In this document: piece after piece, positions 24,901 through 32,903 of the stretch
How the letters are laid out: each line of letters starts with the position of its first letter
How positions within the stretch are numbered: the stretch's first letter is position 1
Source: Streptomyces sp. YS415
GTDB taxonomy: Bacteria > Actinomycetota > Actinomycetes > Streptomycetales > Streptomycetaceae
Reading direction: 5' to 3'
Length of the DNA stretch: 64,000 bases
NCBI RefSeq assembly: GCF_023544665.1
Contig: NZ_JAMJFL010000012.1
Span: 1-64,000, forward strand
The notes under the pieces: generated by a model
Seen by the model: only the letters and a program-made list of their open reading frames with translations
Told to the model about the DNA's origin: nothing
Databases searched by the model: none
Translations under genes and position numbers: made by a program

Positions 24901-26234
24901 CGGCCGGCGGGCTGTCCAGCCGCCCCGCCGAGGTGCACATCAGCTCCCCGGACGGCGCGGTCGTCGCGGGCGTCGACGAGAACGGCAACGTCCGCTTCCC
25001 GCCGATCACCACGGACCGGCTCGACATCACCATCACGGAGACGGCCCCGCTGACCCTGTACAACCCGTTCGCCGACGAGGACGTGCAGCTCCCGGTGGGC
25101 CTCACCGAGGCCTACGTCCCGGCGCTCGACCGCTACCGCACCCCGAAGCCGGAAGGCGACCGGAGCTTCTCCCTGCCCTGCGGCGAGGGCCCGGTGCTGG
25201 CGGTGGACGGCGAGCTGTACGAGACGAGCGTGCGCGGGACCGTGCGGGACCTGACGGAACGCCGTCCCGTGGCTGTGACCCCGTGCCCGGAGTCGGGGCT
25301 CGAGCTCTCCTCCGGATCGCACCGGGTCGAGGCCGGTGACGCGGGCCCGCTCACCGTGACCGCGGTGACGCTGACCCGCGGCACCGTCCCGGACTCCCCC
25401 GCCGCGGGACGGGAGCTGGGCGTACGGGACTGGCTCGGCGACCGCCGCGAGGTGACCGTCGGCTCCGGTGCGGCGGCCTACCTGACGACGTACGAGAACT
25501 TCAACGACGGCTGGCGCGCCGAGCTGGACGGCGAGGAGCTGACGCCGGTCCGCCTCGACGGCTGGCAGCAGGGCTGGCGGATCCCGGCCGGGCAGGGCGG
25601 CACGGTCAAGCTGTCGTACGAACCGGCGGTGACGTACGAGGCCGGTCTGATCGGCGCCGGGGCGGGTCTCGCGGTCCTGGCGGGTCTCGCGCTGTGGCGC
25701 CGCCGCGAACCGAACCCCGAGGACCCGCAGCCGCTGCCGCCGGCTCCGGGGCTGTGGCTCGGCGTGGTGGCGCTGACGCTGGTCGCGGCCGTGATCGCGG
25801 GCTGGTGGGCGCTGCTGGTACCGGCGCTGGCGCTGCTGGCGCGCCGGCGCCAGGAACTCCTCGTGCCGATCGCCCTGCTGGCGCTGGCGGCGGCCGGGGT
25901 CGTGGCGGCGTTCGGTGCCGGGGAGCCGGTGCGGGAAGGGTCGGGCGCCTTCGGGCACACGGCCCAACTCCTCACCCTGATCGGGCTGTTCGCGGCGCTG
26001 GTGAGCGTGGGTGAGCGGGCGGAGCCGACGGAGGAGGCGCATGCCGCGACGGTGGCACCGGGCGAGCCCGGTCCGACGGCGGTACCGCGCGAGCCCGGTC
26101 CGACGGCCGTGCTGCCTCCCACCCAGTCGCCGCCGTATGCCACCGGACCGGAGGAGGACCCGCCGACCCGGCGGATCCCGTTCCGCAAGACGCAGGAGCC
26201 CACCGACTCCACGGGGAGGGGGGAGCCGACATGA
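21927..26234 (+). CDS. AftD-like alpha-(1->3)-arabinofuranosyltransferase (GT-C)
   Basis: 1435 residues, ATGA overlap with the methyltransferase gene. The N-terminal ~430 residues are a GT-C membrane domain, with the first external loop FDTKLGVTVDPGRFLSDLGQ carrying acidic residues expected for catalysis and GISNQYSGYLWPMLPFYWLA after it. A long periplasmic-side part follows with two F5/8-type carbohydrate-binding folds (about residues 725-850, YDPVNAFDGNPDTAWADGS; and 945-1025, ARNLTDGDLTTAWIAGDRP), then ANFNDGW-like YENFNDGWRAELDG, helices, and a disordered Pro-rich tail. Length and layout match mycobacterial AftD, which adds alpha-(1,3) arabinofuranose from decaprenyl-phospho-arabinose. 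Whether the Streptomyces enzyme uses the same donor is not known. Confidence 0.88.
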   Translation: MTSTVQAPPPAAVSTTAIMAGPPEGPRSRRWLLGFWAVVFVLLLAVQPGRQTFDTKLGVTVDPGRFLSDLGQLWQDQGSFGGISNQYSGYLWPMLPFYWLADLVQLPVWLAERLWLSLIVSVAFWGALRLAERLRIGSGGSRLLAALAYALWPVFTVVVGSTSAAALPGAFLPWVLLPLVDERYSARVAALRSALLIPFMGGVNAASTLASLLPVGLYLLTRPPGPRQRKLIAWWVPGVLLATAWWWIPLLLLGVYGENFLPYVESSQTTTETMAATEALRGAGNWVAYLHFGDAWLPAGWAVASSVVVIVCSALAAGLGLAGLARRDLPERRWLVLTVLTTALILLAGYGGAFGAPFHGVVQDWLDGGLVPFRNIYKFQTGLALALVLGLAHLVGLAAEAPGARPAPGRRFAPLIAAVLVLPGLMWPYLNGSILQPGSFKEIPDYWSATADWMEEYSPDARVLVVPATAHGIYTWGSPIDQPLDVVAESRWAQRDYVPFGTPGNRRAMDAVQQALASGAEVPGLADYLSRAGIHYVIVRNDLDPDQVGNVPTTIVKRTLEQSGYKRVKGYGPVMTGGVIAPDTPLQVEGLYPRQRAVEIYQPPQDVPRPRQAALSPVADTAVVSGGPESLLPVAGELRGRASVLTGDHHPGLGTPPVQVIGDGLRRADTRFGLVSGNTSYTYTRDERNAPDAAQDAGERPHQILPTEGLDHQTVAELRGARSVSASSYGSWLFHLPQYDPVNAFDGNPDTAWADGSHASPDGQWLRIGFTEEYEMPAAFKVTPLPQEGVRSAPTRVRVETEKGTRTSYLEPSGRRQSIKAPAGATDWMKLTIVDSVERRTGLSGAGFSEITLPDVQVTRLLRLPTDAEDSSAGAEIISLSRPADPTGLSATGTEAGLHRRFTTGTSGTYEIGASAVAVPGEALDRLLYEVAPEQQDRIVATADSTARLGAGLSARNLTDGDLTTAWIAGDRPTIHLTWEGKQPVGEIVLPPAGGLSSRPAEVHISSPDGAVVAGVDENGNVRFPPITTDRLDITITETAPLTLYNPFADEDVQLPVGLTEAYVPALDRYRTPKPEGDRSFSLPCGEGPVLAVDGELYETSVRGTVRDLTERRPVAVTPCPESGLELSSGSHRVEAGDAGPLTVTAVTLTRGTVPDSPAAGRELGVRDWLGDRREVTVGSGAAAYLTTYENFNDGWRAELDGEELTPVRLDGWQQGWRIPAGQGGTVKLSYEPAVTYEAGLIGAGAGLAVLAGLALWRRREPNPEDPQPLPPAPGLWLGVVALTLVAAVIAGWWALLVPALALLARRRQELLVPIALLALAAAGVVAAFGAGEPVREGSGAFGHTAQLLTLIGLFAALVSVGERAEPTEEAHAATVAPGEPGPTAVPREPGPTAVLPPTQSPPYATGPEEDPPTRRIPFRKTQEPTDSTGRGEPT

Positions 26235-27604
26235 CGGCGGTGGACCACCGGGCCGGTCGGACACCCGAGCGCGTCCCGTTCCCGGTGGTGGACGAGGTGG
26301 CCCGGCACTGTCTCCAGGAGGAGGAACCGGAGACGGTGCACATCGAGGTGCATCTGCCCGGGCCTCTGGACCCGGACCGCCTGCGCACGGCGTTCGCCGA
26401 GGCGCTGCGGCGCCATCCGCGGATCCTGATGCGGGAGGCTCCGGGGCGGTGGTACCGGCGGCGCTACGAGTGGGAGCTGACCGGGGAACCGGACGTGGAG
26501 GTGGTGACCTTCCTCCCGCCGGGCCCGGACACACTCCGGGACGCCCGGACCCGGGCCCTGACGTCGGCCCCGCCCCTGTCCGTCTCCCCGCCGATCCGCG
26601 TGGAGGTGGTGCAGGGGGCGGGCCGGGCGGAGGGCAGCGAGGCGGCAGCCGCACTCACCGTCGCTCCCACCCCGCATGCCACCCCCGCGGCCACCCCCGC
26701 CACCCATCCCCCGCACACCGTCCTCTTCCTCACCATCAATCACACCGCCCTGGACGGCCCCGCCTGTCTCCGGGTCCTGGCCACCGCAGCCGAGTTGTAC
26801 GGCGGGCGGGACAACTCCGCCGCCGCGCCGCCCGTGCGGCCTCCCGAGCCGCCCCAGGCCCTCACCGACACCCCCTCCAACTGGGCCCGCCCGGCCCGGG
26901 TCGCGGCGGGCACCCCCGAGCGCTCCCCCGGCAACGGCGTGCTCGTCGCCGAGCTTCCGCTGCCCCACCGGCCCAAGGGCTCCCCGTACACGGTCAACGA
27001 CCAGCTGATGGTCACCACCGCGCTGACCCTCGCCCACTGGAACCGGGAGCACGGCGCCCCGCCCCGCCCCCTGCGCATCACCATGCCGGTGGACGACCGG
27101 CCCCGGGACACCACCATGCCCATCGGCAACGGCACCCGGCTCGTCGAAGTGCCGTTCGGCCCGGACGAGTTGCGCCCCACCGACATGCGGGACCTGCTGA
27201 GCCGTACCGCGACGCGGACCCGCGCCCTGAAGTCCCTGTCCCGCCCCCAGCTGGGCCGGGGCGCGGCGCTGCTCACCGCTCCGGTCACCCCCGTGGCATG
27301 GCGGGCCGCCCTCACGAGGGGCCTGCGCAGGGCCGCCGCCCCGTGGACGTCGACCACCCTGCTCAGCAACATCGGCCGTATCCCGTACCCGCTCGACTTC
27401 GGCGAGGACGCCGGCCGCGCCGACGCGGTCTGGTTCTCGGCGCCCGCCCGGATGCCCCGCGGCCTCACCTTCACCACCGCGTCCACCGCGGGCCGCCTGC
27501 ACCTGGCCCTGCGCTGGTCCCGCGCCCTGCTCGGCCACGGCGACGGCGCCCACCTGCGGGACCTGTTCGAGCACTACCTGCACACCACGGAGGTGACCGA
27601 GTGA
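26231..27604 (+). CDS. Condensation/PapA-like acyltransferase
   Basis: 457 residues, ATGA overlap with the AftD-like gene. The motif INHTALDGPACL (H171, D175, G176) is the HxxxDG active site of the CoA-dependent acyltransferase superfamily (NRPS condensation, PapA, wax-ester synthase). The N-terminal LPGPLDPDRLRTAFAEALRR and the C-terminal STTLLSNIGRIPYPLDFGED (a DFGWG-like position) also fit. There is no carrier domain, so it probably acylates a free hydroxyl or amino group from acyl-CoA. Context suggests acylation of the glycan or a lipid carrier. A Pro/Ala/Thr-rich stretch (residues 145-161) interrupts the domain. Confidence 0.78.
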   Translation: MTAVDHRAGRTPERVPFPVVDEVARHCLQEEEPETVHIEVHLPGPLDPDRLRTAFAEALRRHPRILMREAPGRWYRRRYEWELTGEPDVEVVTFLPPGPDTLRDARTRALTSAPPLSVSPPIRVEVVQGAGRAEGSEAAAALTVAPTPHATPAATPATHPPHTVLFLTINHTALDGPACLRVLATAAELYGGRDNSAAAPPVRPPEPPQALTDTPSNWARPARVAAGTPERSPGNGVLVAELPLPHRPKGSPYTVNDQLMVTTALTLAHWNREHGAPPRPLRITMPVDDRPRDTTMPIGNGTRLVEVPFGPDELRPTDMRDLLSRTATRTRALKSLSRPQLGRGAALLTAPVTPVAWRAALTRGLRRAAAPWTSTTLLSNIGRIPYPLDFGEDAGRADAVWFSAPARMPRGLTFTTASTAGRLHLALRWSRALLGHGDGAHLRDLFEHYLHTTEVTE

Positions 27605-28344
27605 CCACCACCGCGCCCCCCAAGGACCTGCGGGACTTCTACGAGAACCCCGCCGTCCCCGTCTCCTCCGGCACCCCCCGCAGCCTGCGCCAGGCCCGCA
27701 TGCTCGCCGCGGCCCTCGGCACCTCGACCCCCGCCACCGTCCTGGACATCGGCTGCGGCGACGGCACCGCGGCCGCCGTGGCCGCCCCCCTCCTGCCCGG
27801 CCACCGCATCATCGGCGTCGACTGGTCCCAGGACGCCCTGCGGCGGGCCCGCACCCGCCTGGCCTGCGAACCGGTCCGCGGCGAACTCACCGGCGGCGGA
27901 CTGCCGTTCAGGTCCGAGTCCGCCGACGCGGTCCTGTTCAGCGAGGTGATCGAGCACCTGGTGGACCCGGACGCCGCGCTCGACGAGATCCGCCGCGTCC
28001 TGCGCCCCGGCGGCCATCTGATGCTGTCCACCCCGAACCTGGCCGCCTGGTACAACCGCGCCCTCGTCCTCGCGGGCGTCCAGCCCGTGTTCTCCGAGGT
28101 CAGCCTGCGCGCCATCCACGGCCGCCCGGGCAAGGAGGTGGTGGGCCATCTGCGCCTGTACACCGCCCGCGCCCTCAAGGAGTTCGTCGCCGCCTCCGGC
28201 TTCGACGTCGTACGCCTGGCCGGCGCCCCCTTCCACGGCGTACCGCGCCCCCTGCGCTCCCTCGACCGGCTGGCCTGCTCCAGACCCCCACTGGCCTCGA
28301 TCCTCCTGCTGCACGCCCAGAAGACACCCGCGCGCAAGACCTAG
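27601..28344 (+). CDS. Class I SAM-dependent methyltransferase
   Basis: 247 residues, GTG overlapping the acyltransferase stop (GTGA). Motif I VLDIGCGDGTAAAVAAPLLP, motif II IIGVDWSQDALRRAR, and LFSEVIEHLVDPDAALDEIR then VLRPGGHLML define a Methyltransferase_11 protein. The TPNLAAWYNR segment occurs in sugar- and lipid-modifying members. Second methyltransferase of the envelope cluster. Confidence 0.88.
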   Translation: MTTTAPPKDLRDFYENPAVPVSSGTPRSLRQARMLAAALGTSTPATVLDIGCGDGTAAAVAAPLLPGHRIIGVDWSQDALRRARTRLACEPVRGELTGGGLPFRSESADAVLFSEVIEHLVDPDAALDEIRRVLRPGGHLMLSTPNLAAWYNRALVLAGVQPVFSEVSLRAIHGRPGKEVVGHLRLYTARALKEFVAASGFDVVRLAGAPFHGVPRPLRSLDRLACSRPPLASILLLHAQKTPARKT

Positions 28345-28360
28345 GAAGGGGACCGGGACC

Positions 28361-29284
28361 ATGTGGTGGGGAGTGGCCGCGGCCCTGTTGGCGAACGTCC
28401 TGTACAGCACCGGATTCGTCCTGGAGAAGCGGGCACTTGCCGCCCTCCCCGAGGTGACGATCCGGCAACCCGCCCGGCTGCTGCGGCTGGTGCTGGGCAG
28501 CCCGCTGTGGATCGGCGGCTCCCTCGCGCTGGCCGCCGGATTCGCCGCCCAGCTGGCCGTCTACCGGACGCTGCCGATCGCCGCCGCCCAGGGCCTGTTC
28601 GTCTCCGGTCTGGTCCTGCTCGTCCTGCTCTCCGCCCGGCTGCTCGGCGAGGAGACCAGCGGCCGGGAGCGGTACGCCCTCGCCGCGATCCTCGCCGCCC
28701 TGCTGATGGTCGTGCTGTCGCTGCGCGAAGGCTCCGAGACGGTCAGCCAGGACGCGCCGTACCCGCTGATCCTGCTGGTGTGCGTGCCCTCGCTGGCCGC
28801 CGGCGTGTGGCTGTACAGCTCCGCCGAGCGGCGCGCCCGGCACCGGCACCGGCTGCCGACCACCGGCGTGGAGTACGGCGTGGCGGTGGGCCTGCTGTAC
28901 GGGGTCAGCTCGCTGGCCATCAAGGGGGTGTCGAGCCGTCTGACGGACGACGGGCTCGGCGGCGCGCTGGTCGGCCTGCTGCGCTCGCCGTACCCGTATC
29001 TGCTGCTGTTCACCGGCGCGTTCGGCCTGGTGATGTCGCAGGCCGCGCTCCAGCGCTGCCGGGCCTCGCTGATCGTGCCGGTGTGCACGACCGTGACCTG
29101 CCTCTACACGGCGGTGCTCGGCACGCTCTCGTTCGGCGAGGCGCTGCCCGAGGACCCGCTGCGGCTCGCCCTGCGGCTCGCGGGCATCGCGCTCGCCGTC
29201 GCCGTACTGCTGTCCATGCCCCGGCACGACCAGCCGGCGCGCACCGAACCCCCCATGAGCGCCAAGGAGTTGACCCCACCATGA
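28361..29284 (+). CDS. DMT/EamA-type membrane transporter
   Basis: 307 residues with nine to ten hydrophobic helices and no soluble domain. The N-terminal LLANVLYSTGFVLEKRALAA and the QAALQRCRASLIVPVCTTVT segment fit drug/metabolite-type transporters, including small carriers proposed to move lipid-linked sugars. Good GGGG ribosome site 11 bp upstream. Within a glycan cluster, a flippase or exporter role is attractive but inferred. Confidence 0.8.
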   Translation: MWWGVAAALLANVLYSTGFVLEKRALAALPEVTIRQPARLLRLVLGSPLWIGGSLALAAGFAAQLAVYRTLPIAAAQGLFVSGLVLLVLLSARLLGEETSGRERYALAAILAALLMVVLSLREGSETVSQDAPYPLILLVCVPSLAAGVWLYSSAERRARHRHRLPTTGVEYGVAVGLLYGVSSLAIKGVSSRLTDDGLGGALVGLLRSPYPYLLLFTGAFGLVMSQAALQRCRASLIVPVCTTVTCLYTAVLGTLSFGEALPEDPLRLALRLAGIALAVAVLLSMPRHDQPARTEPPMSAKELTPP

Positions 29285-29508
29285 AACCCGACGACCCGTT
29301 GCTGCAGATCCTGGCCTGTCCGCTCGACAAGGGCCCGCTGCACCTGCTCCCGCCGGACGGTCCCGCCGCTCCGGGCGAGGCGCTGTACAACCCCCGGCTG
29401 CGCCGCCGCTACCCGGTGATCGACGGCATCCCGCAACTGCTGCCGTCCTCCGGGGAGCAGGTCGGCGACGACGAGCACGAGGCGCTTCTCCAACGGATGA
29501 GCCCATGA
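29281..29508 (+). CDS. Trm112/YcaR-like small protein
   Basis: 75 residues, ATGA overlaps on both sides. It has the family fold marks LLQILACPLDKGPLHLLP and RRYPVIDGIPQLLPSS. In Trm112/YcaR the zinc site uses CPxC pairs; here only one cysteine remains (CPLD), so zinc is probably not bound. Trm112 proteins activate SAM methyltransferases in eukaryotes and archaea; this gene lies directly before an FkbM methyltransferase gene, so it may stabilise one of the cluster's methyltransferases. Confidence 0.8.
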   Translation: MKPDDPLLQILACPLDKGPLHLLPPDGPAAPGEALYNPRLRRRYPVIDGIPQLLPSSGEQVGDDEHEALLQRMSP

Positions 29509-30311
29509 CCACGACCCTCGCGGCCCGCCTGGCCCCCTTCCTGCCGGTCCGGTTCGTCGCCGCGGCCGCCCGTGCGGTGTACCCCCGCTTCGAGCCCGAG
29601 CTGGCCCGGCTCGCCGACATGTGCCCGCCGTCCTGCGGCACGGCGGTGGACGTCGGTGGCTGGTACGGCCCCTGGACGCGGCGGCTGTCGCGGCGGGCCC
29701 GCCAGGTGGTGACCGTCGAGCCGGTCCCCCGGCTGGCCCGGCTCCTCACCGCCGGCGCCCCGCCGAACGTGCGGGTGATCCAGGCCGCCGCCTCCGACCG
29801 CCCCGGCACCGCCCGGCTCTGGCTGCCGTCCGGCGACGCGGGCGACCGGGGGGTGTCCTCCCTGGTCCGCCGGGACATCCACGGCCGCGCCCTGGACGTC
29901 GGCTGTGTCACCCTCGACGAACTCGGGCTGCGGGACGTCGGCTTCATCAAGATCGACGTGGACGGCAGCGAACTGGCGGTGCTGCGCGGCGCGACCGGCA
30001 TCCTGTCCCGCGACCGCCCGGCCCTGTTCGTGGAACTGGAGTGCCGGATTCAGCCGATCGCCCCGGTGGTCACCTACCTCTCCATGCTGCGCTACACCGG
30101 CTGGGTGCTGCCCGGCGACAGCTGGGTCCCGCTGGCCGGCTTCCCGCTCCAGGCCCACCAGGAGCAGGCCGAGCACGTCGTCGCCCGGGGACTGCTGCGC
30201 CGGGTGCTGCCCGGGGGCGGTCCGCGGTACGTCAACTCGGTGCTGTTCCTGCCGGACGGCCGCCGCCCCGGCGGATCCGTGCGCGACCATGGGTCGCATG
30301 CCGTCCACTAG
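29505..30311 (+). CDS. FkbM-family methyltransferase
   Basis: 268 residues, ATGA overlap with the Trm112-like gene. SAM motif I is AVDVGGWYGPWTRRLS, followed by VVTVEPVPRLARLL; the FkbM signature VGFIKIDVDGSELAVLRGAT is intact. FkbM enzymes O-methylate sugars and macrolide hydroxyls. Third methyltransferase in the cluster; a sugar hydroxyl is the likely target. Confidence 0.88.
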   Translation: MTTTLAARLAPFLPVRFVAAAARAVYPRFEPELARLADMCPPSCGTAVDVGGWYGPWTRRLSRRARQVVTVEPVPRLARLLTAGAPPNVRVIQAAASDRPGTARLWLPSGDAGDRGVSSLVRRDIHGRALDVGCVTLDELGLRDVGFIKIDVDGSELAVLRGATGILSRDRPALFVELECRIQPIAPVVTYLSMLRYTGWVLPGDSWVPLAGFPLQAHQEQAEHVVARGLLRRVLPGGGPRYVNSVLFLPDGRRPGGSVRDHGSHAVH

Positions 30312-30930
30312 TCCGGGGCCGGGCTTCTTCGGCCCCCTGCAGTTCCAGCTCGTCCTGTTGCGCCGGATGGCCGACCACAACCCGGGCCTGGTGGAGGACG
30401 CCCGCCGGCAACTGGGCGTCTCCATCGCCGAGATGCGGGAGGCGAACAAGAAGTGGCAGGCGATGATCCGCTCGCCCCGCTCCCGCGCCGCCGCCTCCCG
30501 GTACCGCTCGGTCCTGGGTCCACCGGAGTCGGTGGTGACGCGCACGGTGGGCGACCTGGAGTGCGAGGCCCGGCTGTGGCCGCTCCCGCTCTGGCCCACC
30601 CTGCGCTTCGAGGTGCTGCTGGCCCCGACCGGCGCCGTCTGGAACGAATGGCTGGTCCGGGCCCCGGGCGCCGAACCCCCGCCGCTGCGCACCCTGGAGG
30701 ATCTGACCCCCTGGTCCTGCACGGTCGACGAGGCGGCCCGGGCGTTCGCCCCGGCCCGCCCGCTGGAGGGCTCGGCGCCCACCCGCTGGGGCCTGGCCTT
30801 CACCGCCCCGGACGGCGGCGGCGCCCGGCACGCGTGCGTGGCCGAGTTCACGTGGGGGCTGCTGCAACGCCTGGCGGTGGATCCGGCGGTCGATCGCGGT
30901 ACGGATACGGACCCAGCCGATCGGACCTGA
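30298..30930 (+). CDS. Conserved protein of unknown function
   Basis: 210 residues. The ATG at 30298 overlaps the end of the FkbM gene; another ATG 9 bp upstream is in frame, and neither has a strong ribosome site. The N-terminal half is helical (FGPLQFQLVLLRRMADHNPG, QLGVSIAEMREANKKWQAMI), the second half has a WPLPLWPTLRFEVLLAPTGA stretch. No signal peptide, membrane segment or known motif. Codon use is typical for a coding gene. Last gene of the overlapping run, so probably co-expressed with the glycan genes. Confidence 0.7.
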   Translation: MPSTSPGPGFFGPLQFQLVLLRRMADHNPGLVEDARRQLGVSIAEMREANKKWQAMIRSPRSRAAASRYRSVLGPPESVVTRTVGDLECEARLWPLPLWPTLRFEVLLAPTGAVWNEWLVRAPGAEPPPLRTLEDLTPWSCTVDEAARAFAPARPLEGSAPTRWGLAFTAPDGGGARHACVAEFTWGLLQRLAVDPAVDRGTDTDPADRT

Positions 30931-31016
30931 CGTCTCTCCTTCCGGAATCAGCCGCCGAACCGGTCATCCGTGATCATCCGGGGGGCCGTGATCGCCCGCT
31001 GCCTAAGGTCGCGGTC

Positions 31017-31847
31017 ATGGAGCTTCCCGAGCGGACCGTCCCCGTCGAGCGGCTGCGGCTCGGCGACCACGCCTGCCTGGAGTCCCGGGACGGCGAGTCG
31101 GCGTGGGCGGTGTTCACCGCCTACACCCGCACCAGCCTCGCCCGCCGGGAGAAGGTCCTGCTGGTGCTCGATCCCGACGGCCCCCATGACGACGAGGTGG
31201 TCGCCCTGCTGGACCAGGACGGCAGCGGGGCCGCCGACGCCCGGTCCTGCGGCCAGCTGTCCCTGAAGCGCACCCCGCAGATGTACCTCCCGGACGGAGA
31301 CTTCCACCAGGAGCGCACGATCGAGGCGTACCGGGCCGAGGTCGACCGTGCCTACGCGGAGGGGTGGTCCGGGCTGCGGGTGGCCGTGGACATGGGCTGG
31401 GCCGCGAAGGCGGGCATCGACAGCGAGCGTCTGCTGGACTACGAGGCCTCGGTGGCCCCGCTCTTCGCGGACCCGCTGTTCACGGCGGTCTGCTGGTACG
31501 ACCGCCGGCGCTTCGGCAGCACCCTGCTGGACGGCATGGCCCGCACCCACCCCCTCCGCGTGACGGAGCACCCCGGCACCCGCACGGACTACGTGGAGAT
31601 CCTGCGCGAGGCCGTCTCCCGCAGGCACCCCGCCGGGCCCGCCCGCGTCGCCCTCGACCTGCGCGACGTGTGCTTCATGGAGGCGCACTGCGCCTGGCAG
31701 CTCATCGACCTCGCCGGGTCCCTGCCGCCCGGCAGCGAGGTCACCGTGCGCTGCGGGGAGCTGCTCGCGCTCGTGCTGCGGCAACTCGGCGCGGACCGGG
31801 CCCCGCAACTGGTGCTGGACGTGGCGCTGGAGGGGGCGGCCCGGTGA
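31017..31847 (+). CDS. MEDS-STAS signalling protein
   Basis: 276 residues. The N-terminal ~175 residues form a MEDS domain (LGDHACLESRDGESAWAVFT, KVLLVLDPDG, YRAEVDRAYAEGWSGLRVAV, DMGWA), a methanogen/methylotroph DcmR-type sensory domain. The C-terminal ~85 residues are a STAS domain (ARVALDLRDVCFMEAHCAWQ). STAS anti-anti-sigma factors are usually phosphorylated on a Ser in D-S-S-G; here the position reads MEAHCAW with no Ser or Thr, so classical phospho-switching is unlikely. Its stop lies 3 bp from the stop of the convergent MerR-PP2C gene. Confidence 0.82.
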   Translation: MELPERTVPVERLRLGDHACLESRDGESAWAVFTAYTRTSLARREKVLLVLDPDGPHDDEVVALLDQDGSGAADARSCGQLSLKRTPQMYLPDGDFHQERTIEAYRAEVDRAYAEGWSGLRVAVDMGWAAKAGIDSERLLDYEASVAPLFADPLFTAVCWYDRRRFGSTLLDGMARTHPLRVTEHPGTRTDYVEILREAVSRRHPAGPARVALDLRDVCFMEAHCAWQLIDLAGSLPPGSEVTVRCGELLALVLRQLGADRAPQLVLDVALEGAAR

Positions 31848-31850
31848 GGC

Positions 31851-32897
31851 TCAGGCCGCCGTCTCCACCACGTCCGCGACCACGCAGCTGACGTTGTCCG
31901 GGCCGCCCGCCTCGTTCGCCGCGGCGATCAGCGACCGGACCGCCGTGTCCGGGTCGAGGGCGGCGGTGAGGACGTCACGGATCCGGGCGTCGGGGACCAC
32001 CGCGGACAGGCCGTCCGAGCAGAGCAGGTAGCGGTCGCCGGCCGCGGCGTCCTGGAGGCGGAGGTCCGCGGGCCCTGTGGCCGTCGCGGACAGGGCCTTC
32101 AGCAGCAGGGCGCGCTGCGGATGGGCCGTCGCCTCCTCCGGGGTCAGCCGGCCCTCGTCGATCAGGGACTGGACCACCGTGTGGTCGTGGGTGATGCGGA
32201 ACAGGCCGCCGTCGCGCAGCAGATAGGCACGCGAGTCGCCGATGTGGACCAGCGCCAGCCGCGAGCCCGTCCACAGAAGGGCCGTCAGTGTCGTCCCGGC
32301 GTCCTGCGTCATCCCGTGCGCGGCCTGCCGCAGTGCCTCCTCCAGGAGGTTCAGCACGTTCCCGGCGGGCAGGTCCGTCGTCTCCAGGCGGCGCAGCGCG
32401 GCCACCGCGGCGCTGCTCGCCGGTCCTCCCTCGGGGCCGTAGCCGTCGGCCACCGCGAGCAGGCGGGTGCCCGCGTAGGCGGTGTCCTGGTTGGCCGGGC
32501 GGACCAGGCCGCGGTCCGAGTGGGCCGAGTGACGCAGGTGCAGCATGGTGGTGTCCTCTCGTGACGTCGTCGTCAGCTGGTCGATCAGGAACGCGGCCAG
32601 GTCCCGCCGTACGGTCGTCTCCGCCTCCACGCCCGCCCAGTACGCCCGGATCTGCGCCGCCGCCTCCCGTCGGTCCAGTGCGCAGACCTCCCGGATGCGG
32701 GCCAGCGGCATGCCGATGCGGCGCAGCCAGGCCACCAGACGGGCGTGTTCGAGCTGGGCGGGGGCGTAGCGGCGGTAACCGGTCTCCGGGTCCACGTGCG
32801 CGGGGCGCAGCAGGTCGAGCTCGTCGTACAGGCGCAGCGCCTTGGGCGACAGCCGGCACGCTCGCGCGAAGGCCCCGATCGTCAGCATCTCCTCCAT
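31851..32897 (-). CDS. MerR regulator fused to a PP2C protein phosphatase
   Basis: 348 residues. Residues 1-70 are a MerR HTH (MLTIGAFARACRLSPKALRL, then YDELDLLRPAHVDPETGYRR and IREVCAL). After a helix and a short linker, residues 118-348 are a PP2C phosphatase with its metal ligands: D138 in RPANQD, D151 in VADGYG, D in LLCSDGLSAVV and D in GGPDNVSCVV. So a DNA-binding head carries a probably active Ser/Thr phosphatase. The ATG at 32897 coincides with the start site predicted from its promoter, so the mRNA may be leaderless; a second ATG at 32888 is possible. A 21-bp palindrome in the promoter suggests self-control. Confidence 0.88.
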   Translation of the reverse strand: MEEMLTIGAFARACRLSPKALRLYDELDLLRPAHVDPETGYRRYAPAQLEHARLVAWLRRIGMPLARIREVCALDRREAAAQIRAYWAGVEAETTVRRDLAAFLIDQLTTTSREDTTMLHLRHSAHSDRGLVRPANQDTAYAGTRLLAVADGYGPEGGPASSAAVAALRRLETTDLPAGNVLNLLEEALRQAAHGMTQDAGTTLTALLWTGSRLALVHIGDSRAYLLRDGGLFRITHDHTVVQSLIDEGRLTPEEATAHPQRALLLKALSATATGPADLRLQDAAAGDRYLLCSDGLSAVVPDARIRDVLTAALDPDTAVRSLIAAANEAGGPDNVSCVVADVVETAA

Positions 32898-32903
32898 GCG
32901 TCG

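Noticed and set aside
21921..26654. 1577-residue open frame opposite the AftD-like gene
   Set aside because: Antisense shadow of the GT-C gene; composition is Arg/Gly/His-rich with no motif.
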